Source of the DNA: an uncultured Collinsella sp.
GTDB taxonomy: Bacteria > Actinomycetota > Coriobacteriia > Coriobacteriales > Coriobacteriaceae
Reading direction: 5' to 3'
Assembly (NCBI GenBank): GCA_902495525.1
Contig: CABUXL010000001.1
Location: forward strand, 1-64,000
DNA: 64,000 nt
Shown: one piece after another, positions 33,548 through 42,169 of the stretch
Layout of the letters: the number at the start of each line of letters is the position of its first letter
Position numbering within the stretch: position 1 is the stretch's first letter
Made by a program: the position numbers and the translations under genes
The notes under the pieces: model-generated
Databases searched by the model: none
Told to the model about the DNA's origin: nothing
The model's input: the letters and a program-made list of their open reading frames with translations, nothing else

Positions 33548-34354
33548 TTATTGAGAGGCCATGCTTCGGTATTGCTCGGACACCTGCTGATAGGCCACAA
33601 GAAACTTCTGCTTGTATTGGCTTGCCTTCATCGAATTGACGATGCGCCCGACTGGCTCCACATAGTGTTCGAAAAAGTATGAAGTCCTCCTTCGTAACGC
33701 AAACGAACCAGTTTTATAGGGAGACCCGGGGTTCTCTCTAATGCCCTTGAGTAGTGCGAGACACGTTCTGGGTATATTGCAGTTGGCGGCAATATCTTGA
33801 TAGAAACTCTCCCGCTCTGCAGTCATAAAGTCTTCCGAAGCATACCGCGCTATGCAGAACGGGCACACAGCATCGATAAAGTTCTCAAGTCGAGACCGAT
33901 CCTCCATGCTCTGCATATTGGCGACCACGAGCGATACCATCTGAACCTCAAAGTCACGCATGTTGTAGAGCGTCGACTCAAACAAGTCGATCAAGTCACG
34001 CACTTCGTCATATTCGAGAGGGATATCTTCGGCCCTTTTAAAGAAAACCGTCATCGAACCCGAAAGACCTTCGCAAAACTCATCGCAGTACGCAACCATA
34101 AACTGTGCCGCCGTGTTGTCTTGCATCATATTGAGCACGTCTGCGGCAAATTTGCGGGCCTCCGGAAAGTTGCCACCCTTAAAAAACTTGATGGCATTGT
34201 CCTTGGCAAACGCGATTTTGCCCGTGGCCCCCAGACGCGCCCGCGAATAGTACATCTCGCGACCGCACTGGTTGCAATGAACCTTTCGAGTTGCGGGGTC
34301 AAACTCGACATCGGTGCTGCCGCAGCCCTCGCAAGTTATTCCGTTGATTTCCAA
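33548..34354 (-). CDS. Zinc-ribbon protein, TFIIB-type N-terminus
   Basis: This soluble protein of about 268 residues has CEGCG and CNQCG separated by 16 residues, a compact zinc ribbon. The remainder is helical with no recognised domain. A further CPFC pair lies near residue 165. I favour TTG at 34354 (M)EINGITCEGCG, because GGGGG stands six bases upstream; TTG at 34372 is the other choice. It is part of the same minus-strand cluster. Confidence 0.7.
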   Translation of the reverse strand: MEINGITCEGCGSTDVEFDPATRKVHCNQCGREMYYSRARLGATGKIAFAKDNAIKFFKGGNFPEARKFAADVLNMMQDNTAAQFMVAYCDEFCEGLSGSMTVFFKRAEDIPLEYDEVRDLIDLFESTLYNMRDFEVQMVSLVVANMQSMEDRSRLENFIDAVCPFCIARYASEDFMTAERESFYQDIAANCNIPRTCLALLKGIRENPGSPYKTGSFALRRRTSYFFEHYVEPVGRIVNSMKASQYKQKFLVAYQQVSEQYRSMASQ

Positions 34355-34408
34355 TAGCTTCCCCCACTTCAACCATCAAAGTGCCCTGGCAAAAAGCAGC
34401 GCGAGCCC

Positions 34409-35110
34409 TTATTTGACAGCGGTCAGCGCCGCATTGCGCTTTTTCCAGATATTGCGCGCATCATGGACAAGGCCAACCGTAACATCTGCCGGCTCATCGG
34501 CACTCATGGAATTCGAGACCGCCTCAAGCGCGGCGGAGAACTGTCGCTCGATCTCTTGAACATGGGGCTGCGACATGTTGGAACTAAAGGAGATGTCATC
34601 CTTGAGCGCTTTGAGTTCGGCTTTAACCTGAGCATCCTCCGCTACGGCAAGAAGCTGCCCCACATACGATCCGAACTGCGCCGTTTGAACCGTCTTTGCG
34701 ACGACGGCGGCAACCTTTTGGTCTGCCCGGCGGGCATAGGAGCCAAGACCCATCTGCACAAGGACAAGCACAACGAGAAGAACAACGTTTGCGACAACCG
34801 GGATCGTGCTGCCGCCCCACCCATACGCCACAAACGCAAAGTACGTATTGGCAAGAAGGGCAACAACAAAATAGGCACAGCTGAATGCAATCGGCAAATA
34901 ATGGATTTCGGTCGTGCTTTTGACCGTGGACTGCTTATCGGACATGGTAGCCGAAATCGAAGCCACCGCAAAAGCCAAAACCCCAAAGCCAAGCGACATG
35001 GCAAAGACGATAGGGTTCATCAGCGCGTTTTTGCAGACAAACATGATTACAAGCCACGCCACCAAGACGATTGCCTCGCCCAAAATGACACGTTTAACAG
35101 AACCGTTCAT
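34409..35110 (-). CDS. Four-helix membrane protein of the SPFH cluster
   Basis: The 233-aa protein has four hydrophobic segments at about 7-26, 32-55, 70-95 and 102-124. A cytoplasmic helical tail of about 105 residues follows (VQTAQFGSYVGQLLAVAEDAQVKAELKALKDD). AGGAG precedes the ATG at 35110. The stop of the SPFH gene is 12 bases upstream, so the two are co-transcribed. No family is recognised. Confidence 0.65.
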   Translation of the reverse strand: MNGSVKRVILGEAIVLVAWLVIMFVCKNALMNPIVFAMSLGFGVLAFAVASISATMSDKQSTVKSTTEIHYLPIAFSCAYFVVALLANTYFAFVAYGWGGSTIPVVANVVLLVVLVLVQMGLGSYARRADQKVAAVVAKTVQTAQFGSYVGQLLAVAEDAQVKAELKALKDDISFSSNMSQPHVQEIERQFSAALEAVSNSMSADEPADVTVGLVHDARNIWKKRNAALTAVK

Positions 35111-35122
35111 CTTTGCTTCTCC

Positions 35123-36499
35123 TTATTGGATCTTAGTTCCACAATCGGGGCAGAATTTGGTCCCCTCGGGCAACTCGGCTCCGCAGCTCGGGCACCTTGG
35201 CGAGGTCAACCGGTTCCCGCACTCAAGGCAGAACTTGGCACCGACCGGGTTAAGATGCCCACACGCCAAACACGCAACACCCTGCTCGAGCTTTTGTCCA
35301 CATTCCAGGCAGAACTTAGCACCCATCGGATTAACGTTTCCGCAACTGGGACACACGGGACCGTTTTGCATACCTGCGGACGCGGAAGCCGTTCCAACCA
35401 TGGGAGCAACAGAGCCCATGGTCTGGTTGGCCAAGTTGGAGAAGCCAGCTCCAAATGCACCGCCCATGCCAACGCCCATGCCGAGTCCCATGCCGGCTCC
35501 CATGAGGCCCGACGCGGCACTCCCCTCATTGCCCGCAGCACTCTCCATTACGTCCATGCCGCGCTCCTGCTGATAGTTGTAGCCTTCGCGCGCACGCTTC
35601 CTGGCAAGTGCCTCGGACTCGATGTCCATCTGGGCAGCGTTACCCTGCGCCTCGAGAATGCTCCGCTTACGCTGGATCTTCATCTCGTTGATGGCGGCAA
35701 GATCCTCTTCGAAGGGCTTGATGCTGTTGAACGAGAAGTTATCGAGCGTGAGGCCAAACTCATCGAAATAGTTAACGAGCTTGCCCTGCATCTGAGACGA
35801 AAAGTCGCTCAGATGCGTCGCAATTTTAAGAACGGAAACCTCCTGGTCAACAATCGCCTTGGCAAGCAGGTCAGGAACATACTCAAGGATTTTTGCCCGC
35901 ATAAAGGAAGTAAGTTCTTCTCGCGTATAGCGATCTCGCGTGCCCATGACCTTAACGAGGAACTTCCTCGCCTGAATGGGAACCAGGCTCGAGTCATTCT
36001 GCTCGATATGTGCGCCAAACAAACCGAAGGCGCGAACATGAACGTTGACGTCTTCCTCAGGGTCTTGGACGATGATGGGCTCGGTCGTGCCCCAGCGCAG
36101 CTCGTTCATGTAGTTAGTATTGATAAAGTACACAACGGAATGGAACGCCGAACTACCGCCGGTAAGCGAATGGGCGGCATTGCGGAACGGGGCGAATCGG
36201 CTGTCTCCCGTGTCGAGCTTGATCTTGCACGGACCGACAAACACGCTTACCTGAGAATCGCCGGCACCCGTAGCGTCAGTAGAACTGCCCGCCCCCATAT
36301 TGTTGGTAAAAACGGCAATCTGCGATTGCGCAACCTGAAGATAGGACCCGTTGGGAAAATCCTCGTAGGGATAGCGGAATGAGACAAGCGAGGCATCTTC
36401 GTCGTTGCCAGGCTCCCATTTGATATTGTCGACAGAAAAGGCACCGAGAATTCCGCTGTGCTTTTCTTCCTTTTCGTTATCGCTATGGAACAGTGACAT
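35123..36499 (-). CDS. SPFH/virion-core-like protein with three zinc ribbons
   Basis: In this 458-aa protein residues 1-280 follow the SPFH-type 'virion core' family (YdjI-like): NIKWEPGNDEDASLVSFRYP, GSYLQVAQSQIAVFTNN, FLVKVMGTRDRYTREEL, LDNFSFNSIKPFEED. A helical and Gly/Met-rich linker (about 300-375) leads to three C-terminal zinc ribbons of the form CPSCGxxNPxGAKFCLECG. In Bacillus the related YdjI sits with a zinc-ribbon and a membrane protein in an envelope-stress operon; that parallel is established for Bacillus and inferred here. AAAGGAA precedes the ATG at 36499. Confidence 0.85.
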   Translation of the reverse strand: MSLFHSDNEKEEKHSGILGAFSVDNIKWEPGNDEDASLVSFRYPYEDFPNGSYLQVAQSQIAVFTNNMGAGSSTDATGAGDSQVSVFVGPCKIKLDTGDSRFAPFRNAAHSLTGGSSAFHSVVYFINTNYMNELRWGTTEPIIVQDPEEDVNVHVRAFGLFGAHIEQNDSSLVPIQARKFLVKVMGTRDRYTREELTSFMRAKILEYVPDLLAKAIVDQEVSVLKIATHLSDFSSQMQGKLVNYFDEFGLTLDNFSFNSIKPFEEDLAAINEMKIQRKRSILEAQGNAAQMDIESEALARKRAREGYNYQQERGMDVMESAAGNEGSAASGLMGAGMGLGMGVGMGGAFGAGFSNLANQTMGSVAPMVGTASASAGMQNGPVCPSCGNVNPMGAKFCLECGQKLEQGVACLACGHLNPVGAKFCLECGNRLTSPRCPSCGAELPEGTKFCPDCGTKIQ

Positions 36500-36694
36500 G
36501 CTGATTCCTTTCGTTAATCCCAAACCACGCGTTCCGCGTGTCTAATAAATTGCGAACTGCCGAGTCGACAGGCGCATCGAAAGCCTGTGCGCCTCAATCT
36601 GTCCCCAACTTAGCTTGGCTAATTATAGCCCTCAAGCCATCTCATTTAGCCACCCCCGATGAGCGGTAATAATGTCGCACCTTTGGTCAACTGA

Positions 36695-36784
36695 CGAAGA
36701 ACCGGGAGGGTTCGAACCCCAGATACCCTTTTGGGGCATACCCGCTTAGCGGGCGAGTACCTTCGGCCTCTCGGTCAGCTCTTC
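36695..36784 (-). tRNA. tRNA-Ser(GCU)-like gene, possibly degenerate
   Basis: The 90-nt stretch has D-arm TGACCGAGAGGCCGAAGGT, anticodon stem-loop CTCGC-CCGCTAA-GCGGG (anticodon GCU), a long variable arm (TGCCCC..GGGTA) and T-loop TTCGAAC, all serine-type. The acceptor GAAGAGC pairs with GTTCTTC, with G73. However, seven bases instead of five separate the T-loop from the acceptor strand, the T-stem has a mismatch and a GU pair, and CCA is not encoded (TCA). It may be a working variant or a decaying copy. Confidence 0.55.
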
Positions 36785-36882
36785 GTAACGGCCGTTTTAG
36801 CCGTAACTAAACTCGTCGGATGGAACAAGGAGAAAGGTATAAGAGCTGCGCGCGCTGTAATGCCAAAACGGCTCGGTTAAAG

Positions 36883-38376
36883 TTACCAGCTCTCGTGATA
36901 GGCCATAATCGACCGACATGGGTACCCTTCGGAGCCGCATTCCGCAGACGCTACGACCTTTCCGTCTTTATAAAACTCGACGTACCAAACGTACGTTGCC
37001 GCCCCCTCCCAATAGTTTGGCTTATCAGCGACCCTGAACGTAATAGAGGCGTCATCTGGCACAATCAACTCGCGCTTGGCGTTTGCAATGAACGCATCCA
37101 TGTCGGCGATCACGCCATCGCCGCGCGCAGCGGCCTCCCCATCGTCGCTGCCATCGGATGCCGCTTCAGACGGTGCTTGAGATGCGCCAGATCGATCGTC
37201 CGCAGTGCCAGAACCGTCCTTCAAAGAGCCCTCCGAAGGCTCCACCCCTTTGAATGCCTTCCACATATCGCTGCTTGCGGACGGCATTTCAATGTCGGCC
37301 TCCGGATACTTCCCGGCGAGCTCGTCAAGAATTTTGCACGCTTCCTCACGCCCCTGGACCATCGCCTCCTGCGGTTTGCCACCATCCTCAACGGTCCTCA
37401 CCAAGTAGGCGCCATTCTGCCTATCGAATTCCTTATTTTGAATTTGCACCGCGTCTACGACCTCAGGACCCTTTGCAGTAAGCGAAATATAGAAATCTGC
37501 CTGGTTACAATCCTGACTACAAGTAAATTTAACGATGCCGTCCTTACAGATAGTAATGACTTGGCTCTCACCCTGAGCAATAAAACCGTCATACTGATTC
37601 GTCATATTGCTGGAGCCTTCTACCATCTCCGACGAAGGCATAACCGAAACGGTCTCTCCATCAACAAAGCAGTAGGCACCCACAATCGCCGAAATATCGT
37701 TCTGCGCATCGACAAACCCAACAAGCAGCTCGTCAATTCCGTCGCCATTCAAATCATCGAAAGCATAGTAGTAGCTTAAAAAGCCGGGGGCAGTCTGGTT
37801 GTTATAAACGAATATCTGCCCCAGTCCAGAATCACCACCGCGTCCCTGGGCCCAGTCGTCGTAGCTGGCAGCACCAGCCCCCTTCTGCTCGCAATAGCTC
37901 GCAAAGTCCTCGTAACGCGCAACCACGCCCTCGTAAGCCTTGTGTGCTTTCTTGTTTGTTGCCGCGACCTTCTTTTTAGATGACTTCTTCTCGACTGCAG
38001 CCGGCTGCTCCTGCTGCTGCGCTTGAGGCAGCACAAAGGCTTCGTAAGCTTTGACCAGGGCGTAAGCGACACCAGCGGTAAAGATGATTGCTGCAAGAAT
38101 GGTGACAAACGTAGGCACAGCAAAACGGCCGATCTGCCGGCGCTGCATCATAAAGGCCGCAAAGGACATATGATCAGAGGGCGCCGGAGAAGCGCTCTCT
38201 GCGCGAGATGCAGCAGGATCGCTTGTCGCTTTTCTATCAGCAGACGCCTTTGGTGTACCTGAAGGAAGCGGCTGCCGAGCATTCGCCGGCGCATCATCCA
38301 CATCCAACGGTTTTCCGCATGCAGAACAGAATCGCGCCCCGTCTTTGATCTTTGCCCCGCAGCTTGCACAGTACAT
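36883..38376 (-). CDS. Zinc-ribbon membrane protein with outer FG-GAP-like domain
   Basis: The 497-aa protein has an N-terminal zinc ribbon (C3, C6, C17, C20: MYCASCGAKIKDGARFCSACG), then a disordered linker (24-68), FMMQRRQIGRFAVP and one transmembrane helix (about 88-112). Outside lies a Gln-rich stalk, then a domain with FDDLNGDGIDELLVGFVD, a calcium-loop pattern seen in VCBS/FG-GAP repeats, and a Ser/Asp-rich segment before a final beta domain with a CGSEGYPC pair. AGGGGGA precedes the ATG. It looks like a sensor or scaffold linking cytoplasm and envelope. The N-half is paralogous to the protein at 43788-45005. Confidence 0.75.
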   Translation of the reverse strand: MYCASCGAKIKDGARFCSACGKPLDVDDAPANARQPLPSGTPKASADRKATSDPAASRAESASPAPSDHMSFAAFMMQRRQIGRFAVPTFVTILAAIIFTAGVAYALVKAYEAFVLPQAQQQEQPAAVEKKSSKKKVAATNKKAHKAYEGVVARYEDFASYCEQKGAGAASYDDWAQGRGGDSGLGQIFVYNNQTAPGFLSYYYAFDDLNGDGIDELLVGFVDAQNDISAIVGAYCFVDGETVSVMPSSEMVEGSSNMTNQYDGFIAQGESQVITICKDGIVKFTCSQDCNQADFYISLTAKGPEVVDAVQIQNKEFDRQNGAYLVRTVEDGGKPQEAMVQGREEACKILDELAGKYPEADIEMPSASSDMWKAFKGVEPSEGSLKDGSGTADDRSGASQAPSEAASDGSDDGEAAARGDGVIADMDAFIANAKRELIVPDDASITFRVADKPNYWEGAATYVWYVEFYKDGKVVASAECGSEGYPCRSIMAYHESW

Positions 38377-38525
38377 AAATCCCCCTAGAACTTCAGCATA
38401 TCGAAACGATAGCCCACAGCCTGCAAACAGAAAAGACCCAGGAACAATTTGCTCGACTGTAAACCTTTTCTTTCACCTTTCAAATTCGCCTGACCCCACG
38501 CGGAAGGCATGCGACGGGCTACTTG

Positions 38526-39143
38526 CTAGGCGCGAGCCATGTGAAGCTTGATTGCCTTGAAGATGATGTTGGCAACCGAGACGATAGGCCAAAGTGCCAC
38601 CATCGTCATCGGTGCTAATTCGGGAACAACCGGAACCGCTCCGTGAATCACGCTGCCCAACCAGTAAAAAAGCATCAGAACCACGACAGGAAGGCCCACG
38701 AGAACCACAAGCTCGATTAGCATAATCGTGATACCGATAATGCCGCTACCATAGACAAAGGGAAGCCTTACACCGCTGCGGTACAGCGAGATAATCACCT
38801 TCCAGGGGCCAATCAGAAGTAGCGCCAGCAGAATCATATAGTCGAGCCCCAGCGAGCCACCTCCCAGCACGTAATTGAAAAAGAGCACATAGAGCAATGA
38901 AATCACCGCTGCTCGCCCAAGCGACCCGATGGACTCGTGAAGCGAATCCTGCAGGCAAGCAGCGGCCTCTGCATCCTCCGCCGCTTGAAACTGAGCCTCG
39001 ACAGACTGGCTCTCAATCGGCTGGGCCTCGACGTAAATCGCATCCCCCACCGCGCTGGCCGCAGCCGCGACCGTAGGCGTTCCGCACACGCCGCAGAACT
39101 TGGCGCCGTCGTTAATCTCTGCTCCACACTGTTTGCAATGCAT
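38526..39143 (-). CDS. Zinc-ribbon protein with three or four membrane helices
   Basis: The 205-aa protein has an N-terminal zinc ribbon MHCKQCGAEINDGAKFCGVCG, an Ala/Glu-rich linker, then hydrophobic segments at about 79-97, 100-115, 133-160 and 172-200. AAAGGA precedes the ATG at 39143. It is divergent from the zinc-finger regulator at 39283, and the 139-base gap should hold both promoters. No family is recognised beyond the ribbon. Confidence 0.7.
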   Translation of the reverse strand: MHCKQCGAEINDGAKFCGVCGTPTVAAAASAVGDAIYVEAQPIESQSVEAQFQAAEDAEAAACLQDSLHESIGSLGRAAVISLLYVLFFNYVLGGGSLGLDYMILLALLLIGPWKVIISLYRSGVRLPFVYGSGIIGITIMLIELVVLVGLPVVVLMLFYWLGSVIHGAVPVVPELAPMTMVALWPIVSVANIIFKAIKLHMARA

Positions 39144-39282
39144 AATCGGGTCCTTTCTCGTTACCCCTTTTCTTGACGATCACAAGATACGATTTGTCGT
39201 TTATCCGATATAGAGATTTTGACCGGGTAATTTTCCTAAACGTGCTACGCTATTAAACCTGCAGCTAGAGACAGGGGTAACA

Positions 39283-40641
39283 ATGTTTGAGTTCTCCCAA
39301 ACACGCACCGTTGAAGGTTCGATTCCGTTTAAGAAAGTCAACCTCATAGAGAACGAACCCAATAGGCCCGTTGGCGAGGCCCAGCTTGTCTTTGAACTCT
39401 ACATGCCCACCGAGCTGGCCGGCAACAAAAGCAACGAAGGGCCCGCACACAGCGAGCGCCATGCCGATCTGATCAGGCTGGCATCATGCATCGAACCCAC
39501 CGCCGTTAAGGAGCAGCCCTTCCGCGCAAGCCTCTTTAACGTACTTGGTTACGCCGAACAGACCGGGCCGCTTTTTGGCAAGCACGCAATAGAATCCGTA
39601 CGCGATTGGGCCAATGCCGCGATGGCAGCACTTATTGCCATGCGCATCCAGGAATACCTCAACGGGAGCTGCACCATCGCAAAGGTCTCCGCATTGGAAA
39701 GAATCGAGAAATCAATGGTGACCTGCGCGGCAAACGGGTCATCCTTCAAGATCTACACCACTATCCTGAGGGCGGGCGGTGATTATACCGACTCATTCAA
39801 AAGCCTGCCCATCGTGCGCAAAATCGAATCCGATGCGGGATATTTCTACGCCTTTATGTTTATGATCGACGAGGAAGAATCCCTCGTTGCACTCAACGTG
39901 CTCTCTTTTGAACACGAGCTCACCGCCAATGACTTCAGTGTTTTGCAGGCGATGTTCTACATGGACGAAGACTCCAGCTCGGAGATTTCAGCGCGACTCA
40001 AGGTCAGCAATAGCGAGGAGAGCTTCTATGTAATCGACCCTCAAGCAGATATCCAGGAGCGCCGCGAAGAACTTGAAAATGATGACCGCGATGCACTCAC
40101 CGCTTTGGTGCAGGCGCTCGTGATCTCGCATCTCTCGGGCGCGCACGTGGATGTGTTCCAGGGTAACGAGTCCACAGGGTTCCTCTCCTTTGACAGCTAT
40201 CTCTCGTGGCTCTGGTTTGATTTTTCACGCAAGCTGAGCACCGTCAAAATTGGTTATTGCGAGCAGTGCGGACGCGCCTATTCACTTGCCGGGCATCGTG
40301 GCGTCAAACGGCACTACTGCAGCGATCGATGCAAGACCGATGCCAAAAATGAGCGCACGCGCAAGGAGACGGCAAAGATACGCGAGTTGTTTGGAACGGG
40401 CACTAGCGTACGCGACATCGCCAACGAGATAGAACGTCCCGCGGCCTACGTGCGCTCGCAGCTCAATAAATGGACCAAGCTCAAGCACGATCTGGATGAA
40501 GACATTGAGTCAAACGGCTTTGACGGCTCCAAGCTACTCAAACGCTGCACCGCCGAGAAGCTCGACCTCAACAACCTCCTCAACGCCAAGCGCAAAAAGC
40601 AAGTTCAGGACTATGCCAGACTCAAGCGCCACGTTAAGTAG
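39283..40641 (+). CDS. Zinc-finger, helix-turn-helix protein, probable regulator
   Basis: This is a 452-aa protein. Near residues 324-350 it has GYCEQCGRAYSLAGHRGVKRHYCSDRCK, a treble-clef-like finger reminiscent of CGNR/ABATE regulators. Next to it is a helix-turn-helix-like segment (IRELFGTGTSVRDIANEIERPAAYVRSQL, about 365-395) and a basic tail. The N-terminal 300 residues are an unrecognised alpha/beta domain. It is transcribed away from the zinc-ribbon genes and is the only evident DNA-binding protein in the cluster, so control of its neighbours is a fair inference. Confidence 0.6.
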   Translation: MFEFSQTRTVEGSIPFKKVNLIENEPNRPVGEAQLVFELYMPTELAGNKSNEGPAHSERHADLIRLASCIEPTAVKEQPFRASLFNVLGYAEQTGPLFGKHAIESVRDWANAAMAALIAMRIQEYLNGSCTIAKVSALERIEKSMVTCAANGSSFKIYTTILRAGGDYTDSFKSLPIVRKIESDAGYFYAFMFMIDEEESLVALNVLSFEHELTANDFSVLQAMFYMDEDSSSEISARLKVSNSEESFYVIDPQADIQERREELENDDRDALTALVQALVISHLSGAHVDVFQGNESTGFLSFDSYLSWLWFDFSRKLSTVKIGYCEQCGRAYSLAGHRGVKRHYCSDRCKTDAKNERTRKETAKIRELFGTGTSVRDIANEIERPAAYVRSQLNKWTKLKHDLDEDIESNGFDGSKLLKRCTAEKLDLNNLLNAKRKKQVQDYARLKRHVK

Positions 40642-40685
40642 AAACGCTGTCATTTCTGTTCCATCCGATTGACGGGTGGAAAGTT

Positions 40686-40733
40686 GCTCATATACGTGTT
40701 AGTAATATATATGTTAGTAATACGTATATGAGC
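40686..40733. promoter_or_regulatory. Palindromic promoter of the DUF234 ATPase
   Basis: GCTCATATACGT (40686-40697) and ACGTATATGAGC (40722-40733) are perfect 12-bp arms. Between them GTTAGTAATA is repeated twice, over ATATAT boxes that could serve as -10. The dyad ends 10 bases before the ATG at 40744, so it overlaps promoter and ribosome site. Confidence 0.6.
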
Positions 40734-40743
40734 GAGGCACATC

Positions 40744-42126
40744 ATGTTTGTTGGACGTCGGGAAGAGCTTGAATCCCTGGAAACCGCCTATCAAAAGGGT
40801 TCCTTTCAGTTTGCCGTAGTCTATGGAAGGCGTCGCGTGGGTAAAACCAGCCTGCTTCGCGTCTTTACACAGGGCAAACCCCATGTGATCTTCTTTACCG
40901 GGCAGCAAACCGTTGCAAGCGAAAACCTCGCGCTGCTCAGCCGCGAGATACTTGGCGATAGCGCCGCAGGAGCAGCGTTCCCCTCTATCCAGGTTGCACT
41001 CGAATCCGTCTTCGAACACGCCAAGACAGAGCAAATCGTTCTGATTATTGACGAGTATCCCTACCTCGCCGAAAGCGATCCGGGCATCTCGTCGTGCCTG
41101 CAAACGCTTATCGATCGACATAAAGACGCGAGCAAGCTGTTCCTCGTACTCTGCGGATCGTCCATGAGCTTTATGGAACACCAGGTACTAGGACACCAAA
41201 GCCCTCTTTATGGACGCCGCACCATGCAGCTGCGCATTGACCCCTTCACCATCTTCGACGCGGCGCTCATGCTTCCCGATGCACCCATCGAAAGAGTCAT
41301 CGAGCTGTATTCCGTTGTTGGCGGGATGCCGCTCTATCTATCACAGCTCGATGGCGCGCGTTCCACTCAATGGAACCTTGAGCATGCGCTGCTGCGTCAA
41401 GATGCGTTTTTGTATGCCGAACCCCAGAACTATCTGCTGCAAGAGGTCCGCAGCCCGGCTATCTACAATGCCGTCATAACCGCCATTGCCAACGGCTATG
41501 TACGCTCCAAAGAGATTGCCGATGTTACCCACCTCGCAACGCCACAGGTCGCGCGACTGCTCGACGCATTGATCGAGCTGCGAATCGTTGAGCGCGTCAC
41601 GCCTGTTGTAAAGGCAACAAAACGCCAGGTAGTCTATCGGATCTGCGATAACCTGTTTAGGTTTTGGTATCGTTTTGTTCCACAGTACGCAGGAACAATT
41701 GAGGAGGGGCTCGGAGCCGCTGTGGCCGCGCGTATCGCCAAGCATGATTTGTCCACCTTTGTGGGCCCTGCATTTGAAGAGGTGTGCCGCCAGTGGTTGA
41801 TGCGGCAGGTTGTTGAGAGCGAGCTGGATGTGCTGCCCAAGGCAATCGGCTCTTGGTGGGGCACGAACCCGAACACGCGCCGGCAAGAAGAGATTGACGT
41901 TGTGCTTGAGGACGCCGATGGGGAGCTCATCGTTGGCGAGTGCAAATGGAGAAACGAGCCCGCTGACGTCGATGTGCTTGAGACGCTCATGCGTCGCGGA
42001 ACATTGTTGGGCAGGCCGATCCAACGATATTACCTGTTTAGCAAGGGTGGATTTACGGAGGCATGTCGAGAGCAAGCTGCCCAAGTGAACGACACAAGGC
42101 TTGTTGACCTTGAGCAGCTGCTCTAA
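40744..42126 (+). CDS. AAA ATPase of the archaeal-ATPase/DUF234 family
   Basis: The 460-aa protein has P-loop GRRRVGKTS (28-36), Walker B VLIIDEYPYL (about 100-109) and sensor-like LVLCGSSMSFM. A winged-helix-like region follows (ATPQVARLLDALIELRIVERVTPV), then a C-terminal DUF234 domain with a nuclease-like EEIDVVLEDADGELIVGECKWRN (D-E-x-K layout). Such proteins are common, scattered and of unknown role. GAGGCAC lies upstream. The promoter dyad suggests self-control or silencing. Confidence 0.82.
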   Translation: MFVGRREELESLETAYQKGSFQFAVVYGRRRVGKTSLLRVFTQGKPHVIFFTGQQTVASENLALLSREILGDSAAGAAFPSIQVALESVFEHAKTEQIVLIIDEYPYLAESDPGISSCLQTLIDRHKDASKLFLVLCGSSMSFMEHQVLGHQSPLYGRRTMQLRIDPFTIFDAALMLPDAPIERVIELYSVVGGMPLYLSQLDGARSTQWNLEHALLRQDAFLYAEPQNYLLQEVRSPAIYNAVITAIANGYVRSKEIADVTHLATPQVARLLDALIELRIVERVTPVVKATKRQVVYRICDNLFRFWYRFVPQYAGTIEEGLGAAVAARIAKHDLSTFVGPAFEEVCRQWLMRQVVESELDVLPKAIGSWWGTNPNTRRQEEIDVVLEDADGELIVGECKWRNEPADVDVLETLMRRGTLLGRPIQRYYLFSKGGFTEACREQAAQVNDTRLVDLEQLL

Positions 42127-42169
42127 GAAAAGGGGCCTGAACGCAATTTCCATGCCCCTTTTTCAACTT

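Noticed and set aside
34463..36382. A 639-codon plus-strand frame
   Set aside because: Spans three minus-strand genes with good starts and recognisable domains; it has none itself.
35123..36499. Phage or virus structural gene because of the virion-core family name
   Set aside because: The name is historical; the SPFH fold, zinc ribbons and lack of phage neighbours point to a cellular membrane-linked protein.
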